Shown here piece after piece: positions 8,651-17,524 of a stretch of DNA of 64,000 bases. The first letter of the stretch is position 1. Each line of letters opens with the position of its first letter. The notes beneath the pieces are model-generated. The model saw only the letters and a list, made by a program, of their open reading frames with translations. It had not been told where the DNA came from and made no database searches. The DNA comes from Gammaproteobacteria bacterium. GTDB lineage: Bacteria; Pseudomonadota; Gammaproteobacteria; QNFE01. Both the position numbers and the translations under genes were made by a program. The stretch is from NCBI GenBank assembly GCA_003645455.1, contig QNFE01000002.1:1-64000 (forward strand), in the 5' to 3' direction.

Positions 8651-9034
8651 TTATAAAGTATATATAAAATCCGTTATCAAGTCAATCTCTTTTTCAGTTA
8701 AGATTTTTTTGGCAGAAAATGGTGGCATAATTGATAACTTGTTTCGTGCTCTTGAATTAGCAATTTGTGATCTTAAGGCTTTTTTAGTTTTAAAGCGCAC
8801 CTTCATAGCCACTAAGGGTGGACCTACATTGCCAGGCAACGAACCATCTGCTATAATATGGCAAGCTAAACAATTGCCTTTTTTTCTGCCGAAAGTAAGT
8901 TTTTTGCCCTCTGCTGTGCTTTTTGCACCAACAGCTTCCGCACTATTAACAGAAGTTAGCATAAAAAAATTCAACAAACCTGCAAAAACTATCGCCAAAG
9001 AACTAAACTTCAAAGTTTTTTTGATGAATGACAT
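8651..9034 (-). CDS. soxX: SoxX, mono-haem cytochrome c subunit of SoxAX
   Basis: 127 residues with an N-terminal signal/membrane segment and one haem site, CLACH (55-59), followed by the family's GNVGPPL and a later SIMPPF segment containing the likely axial Met. It accepts electrons from the SoxA haem. First gene of the minus-strand operon; a GGAG-type SD precedes the ATG. Confidence 0.92.
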   Translation of the reverse strand: MSFIKKTLKFSSLAIVFAGLLNFFMLTSVNSAEAVGAKSTAEGKKLTFGRKKGNCLACHIIADGSLPGNVGPPLVAMKVRFKTKKALRSQIANSRARNKLSIMPPFSAKKILTEKEIDLITDFIYTL

Positions 9035-9104
9035 AATTTGTTCTCCTCCAAATTAAATTAAATAAAAATTAAATTCTACAAAATCCATTTAATAACGATA
9101 AAAA

Positions 9105-9162
9105 AACTACATTTTTGTAGTTAAAATAAGTATTAAATAGTGGCTACAATAATACTTATTTT
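9105..9162. promoter_or_regulatory. two inverted repeats upstream of soxX
   Basis: AACTACA-tttt-TGTAGTT (9105-9122) is followed at once by AAAATAAGTATT ... AATACTTATTTT (9123-9134 and 9151-9162), a 12-bp perfect inverted repeat with a 16-nt loop. They lie 70-130 bp before the soxX ATG, where operators or a leader structure would be expected. Function unproven. Confidence 0.45.
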
Positions 9163-9290
9163 TTTATCGTCTGCAATTTATTTTATACCTATTTCATTTT
9201 TTTAGAATATTATAATTTTCTTATACAATTAAATATCTATGCAATTATTGGCATCATACCCCATAACAAAACATTGTTTTTACTATATAT

Positions 9291-9331
9291 TTGATTTAAA
9301 TCAAATTTTTTAAAATTACCATTTTTATATT
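9291..9331 (+). promoter_or_regulatory. perfect FNR/ANR-type site with spaced -10 box in the soxX-soxB divergent region
   Basis: TTGATTTAAATCAA (9291-9304) matches the FNR consensus TTGAT-N4-ATCAA at all ten positions. A TATATT -10 box at 9326-9331 places the site centre about 41 nt before the expected start, the class II activation geometry, pointing to soxB. The rest of 9163-9480 is very AT-rich; a second candidate -10 (TATAAT, 9447-9452) is nearer soxB. Confidence 0.6.
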
Positions 9332-9463
9332 AGTATTTCATTATATGCTAACTAATTGATAATTATATATTTCTGCAATATTGTCATTTTTTTTACCTAT
9401 CAACAAAAAATATTAAAAATATTACATAATTTTTTATAACACTTTGTATAATTTTACAAACCA

Positions 9464-9485
9464 ACAAGGGGACATGTCCCCTTGT
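9464..9485. repeat. perfect 22-bp palindrome upstream of soxB
   Basis: Core CAAGGGGACATGTCCCCTTG is fully self-complementary and extends one base each side. It lies about 50 bp before the soxB ATG, inside the probable leader. Related to the palindromes at 3657 and 45163. Confidence 0.7.
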
Positions 9486-9535
9486 CAAAAAGAAGATGTT
9501 TTATTGTTGTTAGTTTAATTTATAGGAGAATATCA

Positions 9536-11293
9536 ATGAGTATATCAAGAAGACAATTTGTCCAACTTATGGGAATCGCAGGAGCCGCAAGTTTTATATC
9601 AAACCCATCTTTTGCCCGCAAACAAGAATTTAATGATATTTACAATATTCCCAAATTCGGTGATGCCACTATTATGCACTTTACGGATGTGCACGGACAA
9701 CTAAACCCTATTTATTTTCGCGAACCAAATGTCAATATTGGTGTAGGCGGTGCCAAAGGACATGCCCCGCACCTTGTTGGTAATAATTTATTAAAACATT
9801 TTAATATTAAACCGAACTCAATTGAAGCTCATGCATTCACTTATTTAAACTATACAAAAAACGCTCAAACTTTTGGCAAAATTGGCGGTTTTGCCCATCT
9901 ATCTACTTTGATAAATAAAATTCGCTCCTCTGTTGGTGGTGCTGAAAATACTTGCCTCTTAGACGGCGGTGATACTTGGCAAGGCTCTGGCACCTCTTTA
10001 TGGACGAATGGCGAAGATATGGTAGACGCTTGTAATTTACTCGGTGTTGATGCGATGACAGGACACTGGGAATTTACTCACCAAGATACTCAGGTTTTAT
10101 CTAACATTAAAAAATTCAAAGGCGAGTTTTTAGCGCAAAATGTGCGAGTAAAAGAAGAGGCATTATTTGATGATGCTCCGGCATATGATGCTGATAATGC
10201 GATGGCTTTTAAACCATGGACGATAAAAAAAGTAGGCGGACACAGAATCGCTATCATAGGACAGGCATTTCCATATACTCCGATTGCTAACCCGCAAAGA
10301 TTTATTCCAAATTGGAGTTTTGGCATTATGGATGATGAGATGCAAAAAACTGTTGATAAGATTCGTTCAACTGAAAAACCAGATGCGGTGGTGGTTTTGT
10401 CTCATAATGGAATGGATGTAGATTTAAAAATGGCATCAAAGGTTACAGGAATTGATGTAATTTTTGGTGGCCATACTCACGATGGCGTGCCACAACCTAT
10501 CAAGATTAAAAATAAATCTGGCATAACACTGGTCACTAATGCAGGCTCAAATGGTAAATTTTTGGGAGTTATGGCTTTAAAAATAAAAAATAAAAAAGTT
10601 GTTGATTTTAAATATAATCTTTTGCCTGTTTTTTCTAATTTATTGCCTGCTGATAAAAAAATGCAAGATTATATTGATAATGTTCGCCGGCCATACTTGA
10701 AAAAATTAAATCAACCTCTTGCGGTAGCAGATAATTTATTATATCGCCGTGGTAATTTCAACGGCACATTTGATCAGATAATTTGCAATGCTATGAATGA
10801 TGTTAAAGACTCACAAATATCGCTATCTCCTGGTTTTAGATGGGGCACGACTGTTTTACCAGGACAGACAATTACAATGGAAAATGTATTAGATCAAACT
10901 TGCATAACTTACCCTGAAACCTATCGCAGGCAAATGAGTGGCAAAGATATAAAAATAATATTAGAAGATGTAGCGGATAATCTTTTTAACCCTGACCCTT
11001 ATTATCAACAAGGCGGTGATATGGTGCGAGTTGGAGGCTTGGATTATGCCATCTCCCCTAATAAAAAAATAGGTTCTCGCATATCTAGCATGACATTGGA
11101 TAATGGCAAAAAAATAGATCCTAATAAAAAATATATTGTCTCAGGTTGGGCGACAGTGGGCTCAAAGTCCCCAGGGGAGCCGATATGGGATGTAGTAGCC
11201 GAACATTTATCAAAAAATAAAACCGCCAAAATCCCTAAAATAAATACTCCCAAAATTACAGGACTTGGTAAAAACCCAGGACTTGGCAGTTAA
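9536..11293 (+). CDS. soxB: SoxB, dimanganese thiosulfohydrolase
   Basis: 585 residues. A Tat signal (SRRQFVQLMGIAGAASF) precedes a 5'-nucleotidase-type metallophosphoesterase domain with HFTDVHGQ, the LLDGGDTWQGSG metal loop, VLSHNGMD and FGGHTHD. SoxB hydrolyses the terminal sulfate from SoxY-bound thiosulfonate. The track starts at 9482, but AGGAG lies just before ATG 9536 and the Tat motif then sits correctly. Divergent from soxXYZA; no soxCD nearby. Confidence 0.95.
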   Translation: MSISRRQFVQLMGIAGAASFISNPSFARKQEFNDIYNIPKFGDATIMHFTDVHGQLNPIYFREPNVNIGVGGAKGHAPHLVGNNLLKHFNIKPNSIEAHAFTYLNYTKNAQTFGKIGGFAHLSTLINKIRSSVGGAENTCLLDGGDTWQGSGTSLWTNGEDMVDACNLLGVDAMTGHWEFTHQDTQVLSNIKKFKGEFLAQNVRVKEEALFDDAPAYDADNAMAFKPWTIKKVGGHRIAIIGQAFPYTPIANPQRFIPNWSFGIMDDEMQKTVDKIRSTEKPDAVVVLSHNGMDVDLKMASKVTGIDVIFGGHTHDGVPQPIKIKNKSGITLVTNAGSNGKFLGVMALKIKNKKVVDFKYNLLPVFSNLLPADKKMQDYIDNVRRPYLKKLNQPLAVADNLLYRRGNFNGTFDQIICNAMNDVKDSQISLSPGFRWGTTVLPGQTITMENVLDQTCITYPETYRRQMSGKDIKIILEDVADNLFNPDPYYQQGGDMVRVGGLDYAISPNKKIGSRISSMTLDNGKKIDPNKKYIVSGWATVGSKSPGEPIWDVVAEHLSKNKTAKIPKINTPKITGLGKNPGLGS

Positions 11294-11384
11294 AGAAAGC
11301 CTGATTAACTCAAAAAATAGCCAACATACTATTAGCATTACATGTTTTGTTTATCAAATTAGCTTTGAGGGTTATTTTTGTCTG

Positions 11385-11729
11385 TTAATCGGAGCCTCTT
11401 TTAAGGGTGTAAATATAGGTATCAACCATAACTTTATTTTTAAGCTCTGCTGTGGTAAGCTCTCTCTTGTATTCCTCTCCCTCAAACTTATCTAATTTAT
11501 GCCAATTTGTTGCCAGATTGTCGCAAATAAATACATATCCATAAACTTTATCGCCATTTTTATCCAAAACAATTGCAGGATAGCCAATTTTTGCAGCCCA
11601 TCCATTTTGATGTAAAACACCGGTAACACTGGCATTTTCCCACACACCCTCGCCAATATCGGATAAAATATGTTCGTTAGGACAACCAGGGCATAGGCTC
11701 CCATACACAAACAATTTATTTACTACCAT
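11385..11729 (-). CDS. gamma-glutamylcyclotransferase-like (AIG2/YtfP) protein
   Basis: 114 residues with the diagnostic N-terminal LFVYGSLCPG and the later LDKFEGEEYKRE segment of the GGCT-like fold, whose glutamate is usually catalytic. Family members cyclise gamma-glutamyl amines, but small bacterial ones are mostly uncharacterised. Stands alone between soxB and yejF, on the same strand as yejF with 35 nt between them. Confidence 0.8.
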   Translation of the reverse strand: MVVNKLFVYGSLCPGCPNEHILSDIGEGVWENASVTGVLHQNGWAAKIGYPAIVLDKNGDKVYGYVFICDNLATNWHKLDKFEGEEYKRELTTAELKNKVMVDTYIYTLKRGSD

Positions 11730-11764
11730 AATTTATATTCCTTAATTGTCATAAAGAGAGCTCA

Positions 11765-13360
11765 TTATAAAATTGAATCTACTAACTGTTGAGTATAGGT
11801 GTGTTGTGGGTTTTTAAATATCTTATCTGTGCTGTTTTTTTCAACTATCTTACCCTGTTTTAAAACGATAACTTCATCACAAATTGCCCTTATAACATTC
11901 AGATCGTGGCTAATAAAAATATAAGTAAGATTTTCTGTTGTTTGTAAGTCTTGCAATAATTCTAAGACATTTTTTTGAGTTGAAACATCTAAGGCAGAGG
12001 TAGGTTCGTCCAGGATTATAAGAGAGGGTTTTAAAATAATAGCACGAGCTATGGCGATTCTTTGACGTTGTCCGCCGGAGAATTCATGCGGATATAGATG
12101 GGTTATATCGGCAGGCAATCCAACATTTTTTAAAACCTGTTGCATTTTTTGGTTATTTTCTGTATCACTATTATTTGGTTGAAAAACACCCAGACCCTCA
12201 CAAATAATTTGTCCGATGGTAAGGCGAGGAGATAAAGAGGCGAACGGGTCTTGAAAAACAATTTGTAAAAATTCACGCATTTTTTGTATTTGTTTACGAT
12301 TCAAGTCTTTGATTGTTTTATTATTAAATTTTATCGTGCCATTATAAGTTTGCAAATTTAAAATACATTTTGCCAAGGTGGATTTACCAGAACCTGACTC
12401 ACCTACGACACCAAGTGTAGAGCCTTGTTTGACTTTAAAATCAATTTTATCAAGGGCATTTATAATCAGCGGTTTTCTATCAAAAAAACCTTTTTTAATC
12501 TTAAAAGTTTTTGATAAATTTTTTGTCTCTAAAATTGTTTTATCATAGGTTTGATGCGGTTTTTGAGATAATTTATTGGCCTCTAATAATTTTTTGGTGT
12601 AATGATGTTGAGGAGATTTAAAAATATTATCACAAGTCCCACTCTCTACTATTTGCCCTTTTTGCATCACAAAAACATTTTGAGCGAACGATTTAACCAG
12701 TAGTAAATTATGAGTAATCAATAAAATTGCCATTTTATTTTGTTGTTGCAACTTTAATAATAACTCCATAATCTCACTTTGGGTATTGACATCCAAAGCT
12801 GTTGTCGGCTCATCTGCTATCAAAAGTTTAGGGCAGCCTGCCAGCGCCATCGCAATCATCACTCTTTGGCGTTGTCCGCCTGATAACATATGTGGATAGT
12901 TGTTAATCCGTTGCTCGCTATTTTGAATACAAACCAAATCTAATAATTCCAAAGCCCTATTTTTAATTTGTTTTTTATTAAGGGTTTTGTTGTTACTATG
13001 GAGCCGTATGTTTTCTGATAACTGGGCGCCGATAGTCCACAAGGGATTCAAAGCACTCGCAGGCTCTTGAAAAATCATCGTTATATCAGAACCACGAATT
13101 TGTTGCATTGATAAATTATCTAACTTTAAAATATCATCAGTTTGGTTAAAAATAATCTTGCCTTGATATTTAACATATTTTTCATCGTGTAATCGCAACA
13201 AACTCATCGCTGTCACAGATTTCCCAGAGCCAGACTCACCCACCAAAGCAATTCTTTGATTTTGAAAAATCTGCATTGATAAACTTTTTACAATTTCTGT
13301 TTTATCCCCAAACCGCTCAAACGAGATTGATAAATTTTGAATATCTAAGATGGTTTTCAT
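11765..13360 (-). CDS. yejF: peptide ABC transporter ATPase with two nucleotide-binding domains (YejF-like)
   Basis: 531 residues. Two complete ABC halves: GESGSGKSVTAMSL with LSGGQRQRVMIAMAL, and GESGSGKSTLAKCI with FSGGQRQRIAIARAI, each with a LLIADEPTTALD / LIILDEPTSALD Walker B. The OppDF fused-type subunit is standard for YejABEF microcin C/peptide uptake. Its permeases yejB and yejE lie 2 kb upstream on the same strand, separated by a plus-strand methyltransferase-nuclease pair. The substrate is not evident. Confidence 0.88.
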   Translation of the reverse strand: MKTILDIQNLSISFERFGDKTEIVKSLSMQIFQNQRIALVGESGSGKSVTAMSLLRLHDEKYVKYQGKIIFNQTDDILKLDNLSMQQIRGSDITMIFQEPASALNPLWTIGAQLSENIRLHSNNKTLNKKQIKNRALELLDLVCIQNSEQRINNYPHMLSGGQRQRVMIAMALAGCPKLLIADEPTTALDVNTQSEIMELLLKLQQQNKMAILLITHNLLLVKSFAQNVFVMQKGQIVESGTCDNIFKSPQHHYTKKLLEANKLSQKPHQTYDKTILETKNLSKTFKIKKGFFDRKPLIINALDKIDFKVKQGSTLGVVGESGSGKSTLAKCILNLQTYNGTIKFNNKTIKDLNRKQIQKMREFLQIVFQDPFASLSPRLTIGQIICEGLGVFQPNNSDTENNQKMQQVLKNVGLPADITHLYPHEFSGGQRQRIAIARAIILKPSLIILDEPTSALDVSTQKNVLELLQDLQTTENLTYIFISHDLNVIRAICDEVIVLKQGKIVEKNSTDKIFKNPQHTYTQQLVDSIL

Positions 13361-13464
13361 TTTTTGTTTTCACTTAAATTAAATTTTGCAATAGTATATC
13401 ATAAATTTACATTACTGATGATAATTTTAAAACTAATTTTTATCATTGCAAAAAAACAATAATT

Positions 13465-13713
13465 CGTCATAACGAGGCGGACGAATCGCTAATTAACAAT
13501 TGATAGTTAACAGTTATTAGTTTGAGTGTCACTATTAATTTTTAACTAATAACTAATAACTATTTTTAATCCGCCGTGGTTATCTCGTGTTATTATCCGT
13601 TTGCTTTGTTTTTAATCTTGTTTTGTCACAGGTTTAGTGCATACACAGCGAGATTGCCGCGGCGGTTTAAATTCTTGATATTACAGCATTTTTCCGTCCG
13701 CCTCGCAATGACG
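13465..13713. mobile_element. MITE-like element, CGTCATTGCGAGGCGGAC family
   Basis: Bounded by CGTCATAACGAGGCGGAC (13465-13482) and GTCCGCCTCGCAATGACG (13696-13713). Its right ~140 bp is a near-identical inverted copy of 34401-34540. The left part holds an extra AT-rich inverted segment (TAGTTAACAGTTATTAG against CTAATAACTAATAACTA). No ORF of substance. It fills most of the 580-bp gap before the methyltransferase gene; 13714-13870 shows nothing else beyond short hairpins. Confidence 0.7.
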
Positions 13714-13872
13714 GTGGTTCTTTTTTTAGGCTTATGTCCAGCTCTGTCCGACTTATGATAAAAATATGGTTGAGTGTCCAAAATCAGGGCGACCATATTG
13801 TGGGCTTGTAGCCACAACCAAAAACAATGTTGTTGTGTCTATTAATTCTGGTTATCCATGTCATTGAAAAAT

Positions 13873-13901
13873 TTGAAAACAAAAATTAAAAAGTTTATAA
13901 T
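13873..13901 (+). promoter_or_regulatory. promoter of the methyltransferase gene
   Basis: TTGAAA, exactly 17 nt, TATAAT; start expected near 13908, about 33 nt before the ATG. Confidence 0.65.
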
Positions 13902-13940
13902 GTCTATCTTTTGAGAGTGTAATTTTTACTATAAAAACAT

Positions 13941-14723
13941 ATGACACCATACTTTAAAGACAAATCAGTTAAACTTTTTTTGGGGGATAGTTTAGAGTTA
14001 TTAAAAGAGATGCCTGCCGAATGTGTTGATATGATTTTTGCCGACCCTCCTTATAATTTATCAAATGGCGGTTTTAGTTGTCATGCTGGAAAAAGAGTAA
14101 GTGTCAATAAGGGTAAATGGGATCAAAGCCGTGGAATAGAAGAGGATTTTAAATTTCACAATAAATGGATTAAGGCTTGTAGGCGAGTTTTAAAACCAAA
14201 CGGCAGCATGTGGATTTCAGGCACTTATCACTCTATTTATTCTTGTGGTTATGCTTTGCAAAAACAAGGCTGGCATATTATCAATGATATATCATGGCTC
14301 AAACCAAATGCTGCCCCGAACCTATCTTGCAGAATGTTTACCGCAAGCCATGAAACTTTGATATGGGCAAGAAAAGATAAAAAATCCAAACATACTTTTA
14401 ATTATCCAGCAATTAAAAATGGCAACTTCCCAAAAGACTTTATAAAAAAACCAAACAAGCAAATGCGTAGTGTGTGGGCGATCGGCACTCCCTTAAATGG
14501 TGAAAAAAAATATGGCAAGCACCCTACCCAAAAACCAGAGAGCCTATTGGAGAGAATAATTATTGCCGCAAGCTGTGAGGGAGATTTAATATTAGATCCT
14601 TTTTGTGGCAGTGCCACAACAGGTATTATGGCATTAAAACATAAGCGTAAATTTGCAGGATTAGATATGGAGCAACAATATTTTGATGATTTGGCAATAC
14701 CAAGAATTAAGGATTTATTATGA
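13941..14723 (+). CDS. adenine/cytosine-N DNA methyltransferase, beta-type motif order
   Basis: 260 residues. Catalytic motif IV DPPYNLS (about residues 32-38) comes before the AdoMet-binding DPFCGSATTG (about 219-228), the beta-class order; KHPTQKPESLLERII is the usual linker. Target sequence unknown. Preceded by its own good promoter. Its TGA stop is shared with the first bases of a repeat element; without that element the stop would overlap the next ORF's start as ATGA, so the two genes form a probable modification-restriction pair. Confidence 0.9.
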   Translation: MTPYFKDKSVKLFLGDSLELLKEMPAECVDMIFADPPYNLSNGGFSCHAGKRVSVNKGKWDQSRGIEEDFKFHNKWIKACRRVLKPNGSMWISGTYHSIYSCGYALQKQGWHIINDISWLKPNAAPNLSCRMFTASHETLIWARKDKKSKHTFNYPAIKNGNFPKDFIKKPNKQMRSVWAIGTPLNGEKKYGKHPTQKPESLLERIIIAASCEGDLILDPFCGSATTGIMALKHKRKFAGLDMEQQYFDDLAIPRIKDLL

Positions 14724-14817
14724 GACCTTTGCATAATTCAAGCACAATTTATAAAACACATAAAAATGCACTATTTTCTGCATTCTCTAAACAGCACTTG
14801 ATTTATGCAAAGGTCTC
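14722..14817. mobile_element. GAGACC-family MITE (96 bp) with ATTAT duplication
   Basis: Ends GAGACCTTTGCATAATTCAA and its inverse (TTGATTTATGCAAAGGTCTC), flanked by perfect 5-bp repeats ATTAT at 14717-14721 and 14818-14822. Short size class without the inner palindrome. It lies exactly at the methyltransferase-nuclease junction. Confidence 0.88.
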
Positions 14818-14820
14818 ATT

Positions 14821-15348
14821 ATGATTGAGGGCGGAACAGGTGGAAACACAACTTTAACTGGTTTAAACTTTGAGAATAAGGTAGATTTAATCACACTACT
14901 AATGCAAATAAAAGGATATAGTGTAAAAAAACAAGCAGTTGGAAACAACATATTATTCAACAATAAAGTTGTAGCAAGATGTTTTAAAAAATATGAATTT
15001 TATAAGTTTTTAGATGAACATAAAATAGACCATAAGAGCATATTATCTAAAAAACTTTTACCAGATGATGCTTTACTTGTCATTGTCCGCGAAACCTTAT
15101 TTATTATTGAGGTTAAATATCAACAAGTTGCAGGATCTGTTGACGAAAAACTACAAACTTGTGATTTTAAAAGAAAACAATACTTGAAATTGGTTCAGCC
15201 ATTAGGCATTAAAGTTGAATATGTTTATGTGTTAAATGATTGGTTCAAACAACCATCTTATAAGGATGTTTTGGATTATATCAATAGCATGAATTGCCAT
15301 TATAAATTCAATGAGTTGCCTTTATCTTGGCTGGGATTACCGAAATAA
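14821..15348 (+). CDS. putative type II restriction endonuclease (PD-(D/E)XK)
   Basis: 175 residues. The N-terminus GGTGGNTTLTGLNFE is a glycine-rich start followed by the conserved Glu; PDDALLVIVRETLFIIEVKYQ supplies an acidic-X(n)-E-V-K core typical of PD-(D/E)XK nucleases. Directly downstream of a methyltransferase, so it is the likely cognate restriction enzyme. The AAAGG of the MITE right end lies 7 nt before the ATG and can act as its ribosome-binding site. Specificity unknown. Confidence 0.7.
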   Translation: MIEGGTGGNTTLTGLNFENKVDLITLLMQIKGYSVKKQAVGNNILFNNKVVARCFKKYEFYKFLDEHKIDHKSILSKKLLPDDALLVIVRETLFIIEVKYQQVAGSVDEKLQTCDFKRKQYLKLVQPLGIKVEYVYVLNDWFKQPSYKDVLDYINSMNCHYKFNELPLSWLGLPK

Positions 15349-15356
15349 AAGACCTA

Positions 15357-16397
15357 TCAATTATTACGAGTATCAAAAGCAGATCGCAATGCCTCGCCGA
15401 TAAAAATTAGTAAAATCAAAGTGCCGACCAAAACTGTAAAAGTTGTCAAGGATAACCACCATGCATCAATATTTTCTTTGCCTTGGGATAATAACTCGCC
15501 CAATGATGGCGTTGAAGGTGGCACGCCTAACCCCAGATAATCCAAACTTGTTAAGGCTAAGATTGAGGCGGACAAACGAAATGGCAAAAAAGTTATAACC
15601 GGGGTCAGGCTATTTGGCAAAAGGTGTCGCCACATTATTTTTACATTTCCTACCCCCAACGCCCGAGCTGCCTCGACATAGTCCAGATTTCGTGCTTTGA
15701 GAAACTCGGCACGAACATAATCTGCCAAACCCATCCAGCCGAACATTGATAATAAAATCAACAATAACCAAATACTAGGCTGAAAGATTGAGGCAAAAAT
15801 AATCAACAAATATAACTCTGGCATTGAACCATATACTTCAATAATTCTTTGCATCACCAGATCAATTTTGCCGCCAAAATATCCTTGAATTGCTCCCAAA
15901 ATTATGCCAATAATTGTGCCGATAACACTTAACACAACTCCAAATAATAACGATAACCGAAAGCCATAAATCAGCCTTGCTAAAACATCTCGCCCTCTGT
16001 CATCTGTCCCCAGTAAATTATCCATATTCGGTGGTGCGGGGTTGGGGTGGCGGGTGTTATAATTGATGGTATTAAAACTATACGGATTAGGTGGATAAAT
16101 TACCCAGTTGCCGTTTTTTGTTAATTTTTCTTTAATATATTCGTCATTATAATTTGCCTCTGACTCAAAATCTCCGCCAAAAGTTGTTTCAGAATAGGTT
16201 TTAAAAAGTGGAAAATAATAAGAGTTATTATAATTTATTATCAAAGGTTTGTCGTTGCTAATCACTTCGGCAAACATACTAATTATGAATAAAAAACTAA
16301 TTATCCATAAACTTATCAAACCACGGCGATTTTTTTTAAATCTTAAAATTGCCTGTTGAGTGATGGAAAGATTTTTTTTTGTATTTGTGTTTTTCAT
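15357..16397 (-). CDS. yejE: peptide ABC transporter permease (YejE-like)
   Basis: 346 residues of the DppC/OppC permease family. An N-terminal helix is followed by the long periplasmic insert found in YejE (residues ~45-130), the LLGTDDRGRDVLARLIYG motif and a C-terminal five-helix BPD domain with the EAARALGVGN coupling loop. Forms the membrane channel with YejB. 15 nt after yejB. Convergent with the nuclease gene, 8 nt apart. Confidence 0.9.
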   Translation of the reverse strand: MKNTNTKKNLSITQQAILRFKKNRRGLISLWIISFLFIISMFAEVISNDKPLIINYNNSYYFPLFKTYSETTFGGDFESEANYNDEYIKEKLTKNGNWVIYPPNPYSFNTINYNTRHPNPAPPNMDNLLGTDDRGRDVLARLIYGFRLSLLFGVVLSVIGTIIGIILGAIQGYFGGKIDLVMQRIIEVYGSMPELYLLIIFASIFQPSIWLLLILLSMFGWMGLADYVRAEFLKARNLDYVEAARALGVGNVKIMWRHLLPNSLTPVITFLPFRLSASILALTSLDYLGLGVPPSTPSLGELLSQGKENIDAWWLSLTTFTVLVGTLILLIFIGEALRSAFDTRNN

Positions 16398-16412
16398 AAG
16401 ACCTTCATCTTG

Positions 16413-17462
16413 TTATCTCGCCTCATCAAATGCAATCCGTGGATCAATCAACACATAACTTATATCAGACATAAGTTTTGCTACCAAGCCCATCAGACTA
16501 AATATAAATAAAGATCCCAAAACAACTGGATAATCTCGCCGCAGGATTGACTCATAGGATAATAACCCTAATCCATCAAGGGAGAAAATCTGTTCTATCA
16601 ATAGGCTTCCGGTAAAAAATGCTCCGATGAAAGCGGCTGGAAACCCTGTAATAAGCGGAATCATTGCATTGCGTAAAATATGGCGGTATGAAATTGTTGT
16701 CTCAGATAAACCTTTGGCTCGTGCGGTTATAACATATTGTTTAGATATCTCTTCCAAAAAACTATTTTTAGTAAGCATTGTCATAACTGCCAAGGAACCA
16801 ACACTCATCGCCAAAACTGGTAAAAAAATATGCCATAAATAATCGGTTATTTTGCTCCAAAATGATAGAGAATCAAAATTATCAGATATCAATCCTCGCA
16901 ACGGAAACACATCATAAAAACTACCGCCACCGAACAAAACCAACAAAGCGATGCCTAACAGGAAACCCGGAATTGCATAACCTACTAAAATCACCGTGCT
17001 ACTTATAACATCAAAACGACTGCCGTGATAGAGTGCTTTGCTGATGCCTAATGGGATTGAGATAAGATAAGTGATTAAAAAAGTCCAAATACCAAGACTG
17101 ATTGAGACCGGTAATTTTTCTTTAATTAGTGAGATGACGGATTTATGTTGAAAATAACTATCCCCAAAATCAAGGACAAGGTAATTTTTTATCATCATCC
17201 AAAATCTTTGATGAATCGGTTTATCAAAACCATATCTTAATTTTATTTTATTTAATATCTCATCATCAAGCCCTGCCCTGCCACGATAGGTTTGTCCGAA
17301 ACCAGTGGCAACCTCTCCTGTTTGTGATTCGCCTTGAAGTTGATGAACTAATTGTTCCACAGGACCGCCCGGCACAAATTGGGTCACTATAAAAGTTAAT
17401 AACATTATGCCAAACAAAGTTGGAATCATCAATAATAATCTTTTAAGTATATAAAAAAACAT
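16413..17462 (-). CDS. yejB: peptide ABC transporter permease (YejB-like)
   Basis: 349 residues, DppB/OppB family: an N-terminal helix (LLLMIPTLFGIMLLTFIVTQFVPGGP), then the YGFDKPIHQRFW segment, and a BPD domain with the ITARAKGLSE coupling loop. The ~60-residue insert after helix 1 (QGESQTGEVATGFGQTYRGRAGL) is characteristic of YejB. First gene of the transporter unit; no yejA-type binding protein is adjacent. Confidence 0.9.
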   Translation of the reverse strand: MFFYILKRLLLMIPTLFGIMLLTFIVTQFVPGGPVEQLVHQLQGESQTGEVATGFGQTYRGRAGLDDEILNKIKLRYGFDKPIHQRFWMMIKNYLVLDFGDSYFQHKSVISLIKEKLPVSISLGIWTFLITYLISIPLGISKALYHGSRFDVISSTVILVGYAIPGFLLGIALLVLFGGGSFYDVFPLRGLISDNFDSLSFWSKITDYLWHIFLPVLAMSVGSLAVMTMLTKNSFLEEISKQYVITARAKGLSETTISYRHILRNAMIPLITGFPAAFIGAFFTGSLLIEQIFSLDGLGLLSYESILRRDYPVVLGSLFIFSLMGLVAKLMSDISYVLIDPRIAFDEAR

Positions 17463-17524
17463 AAGGTCTATTTTTGTTTTAAAAAGACAGTATAAAAGAT
17501 TTTTATGTTATTTTTTGAAAAAAC

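Noticed and set aside
11265-11495. 76-residue plus-strand ORF after soxB
   Set aside because: Starts inside soxB and runs antisense through the GGCT-like gene; no signal.
13576-13817. ORFs 13576-13758 (+) and 13626-13817 (-)
   Set aside because: Both are translations of the 13465 repeat element with no SD or family resemblance.
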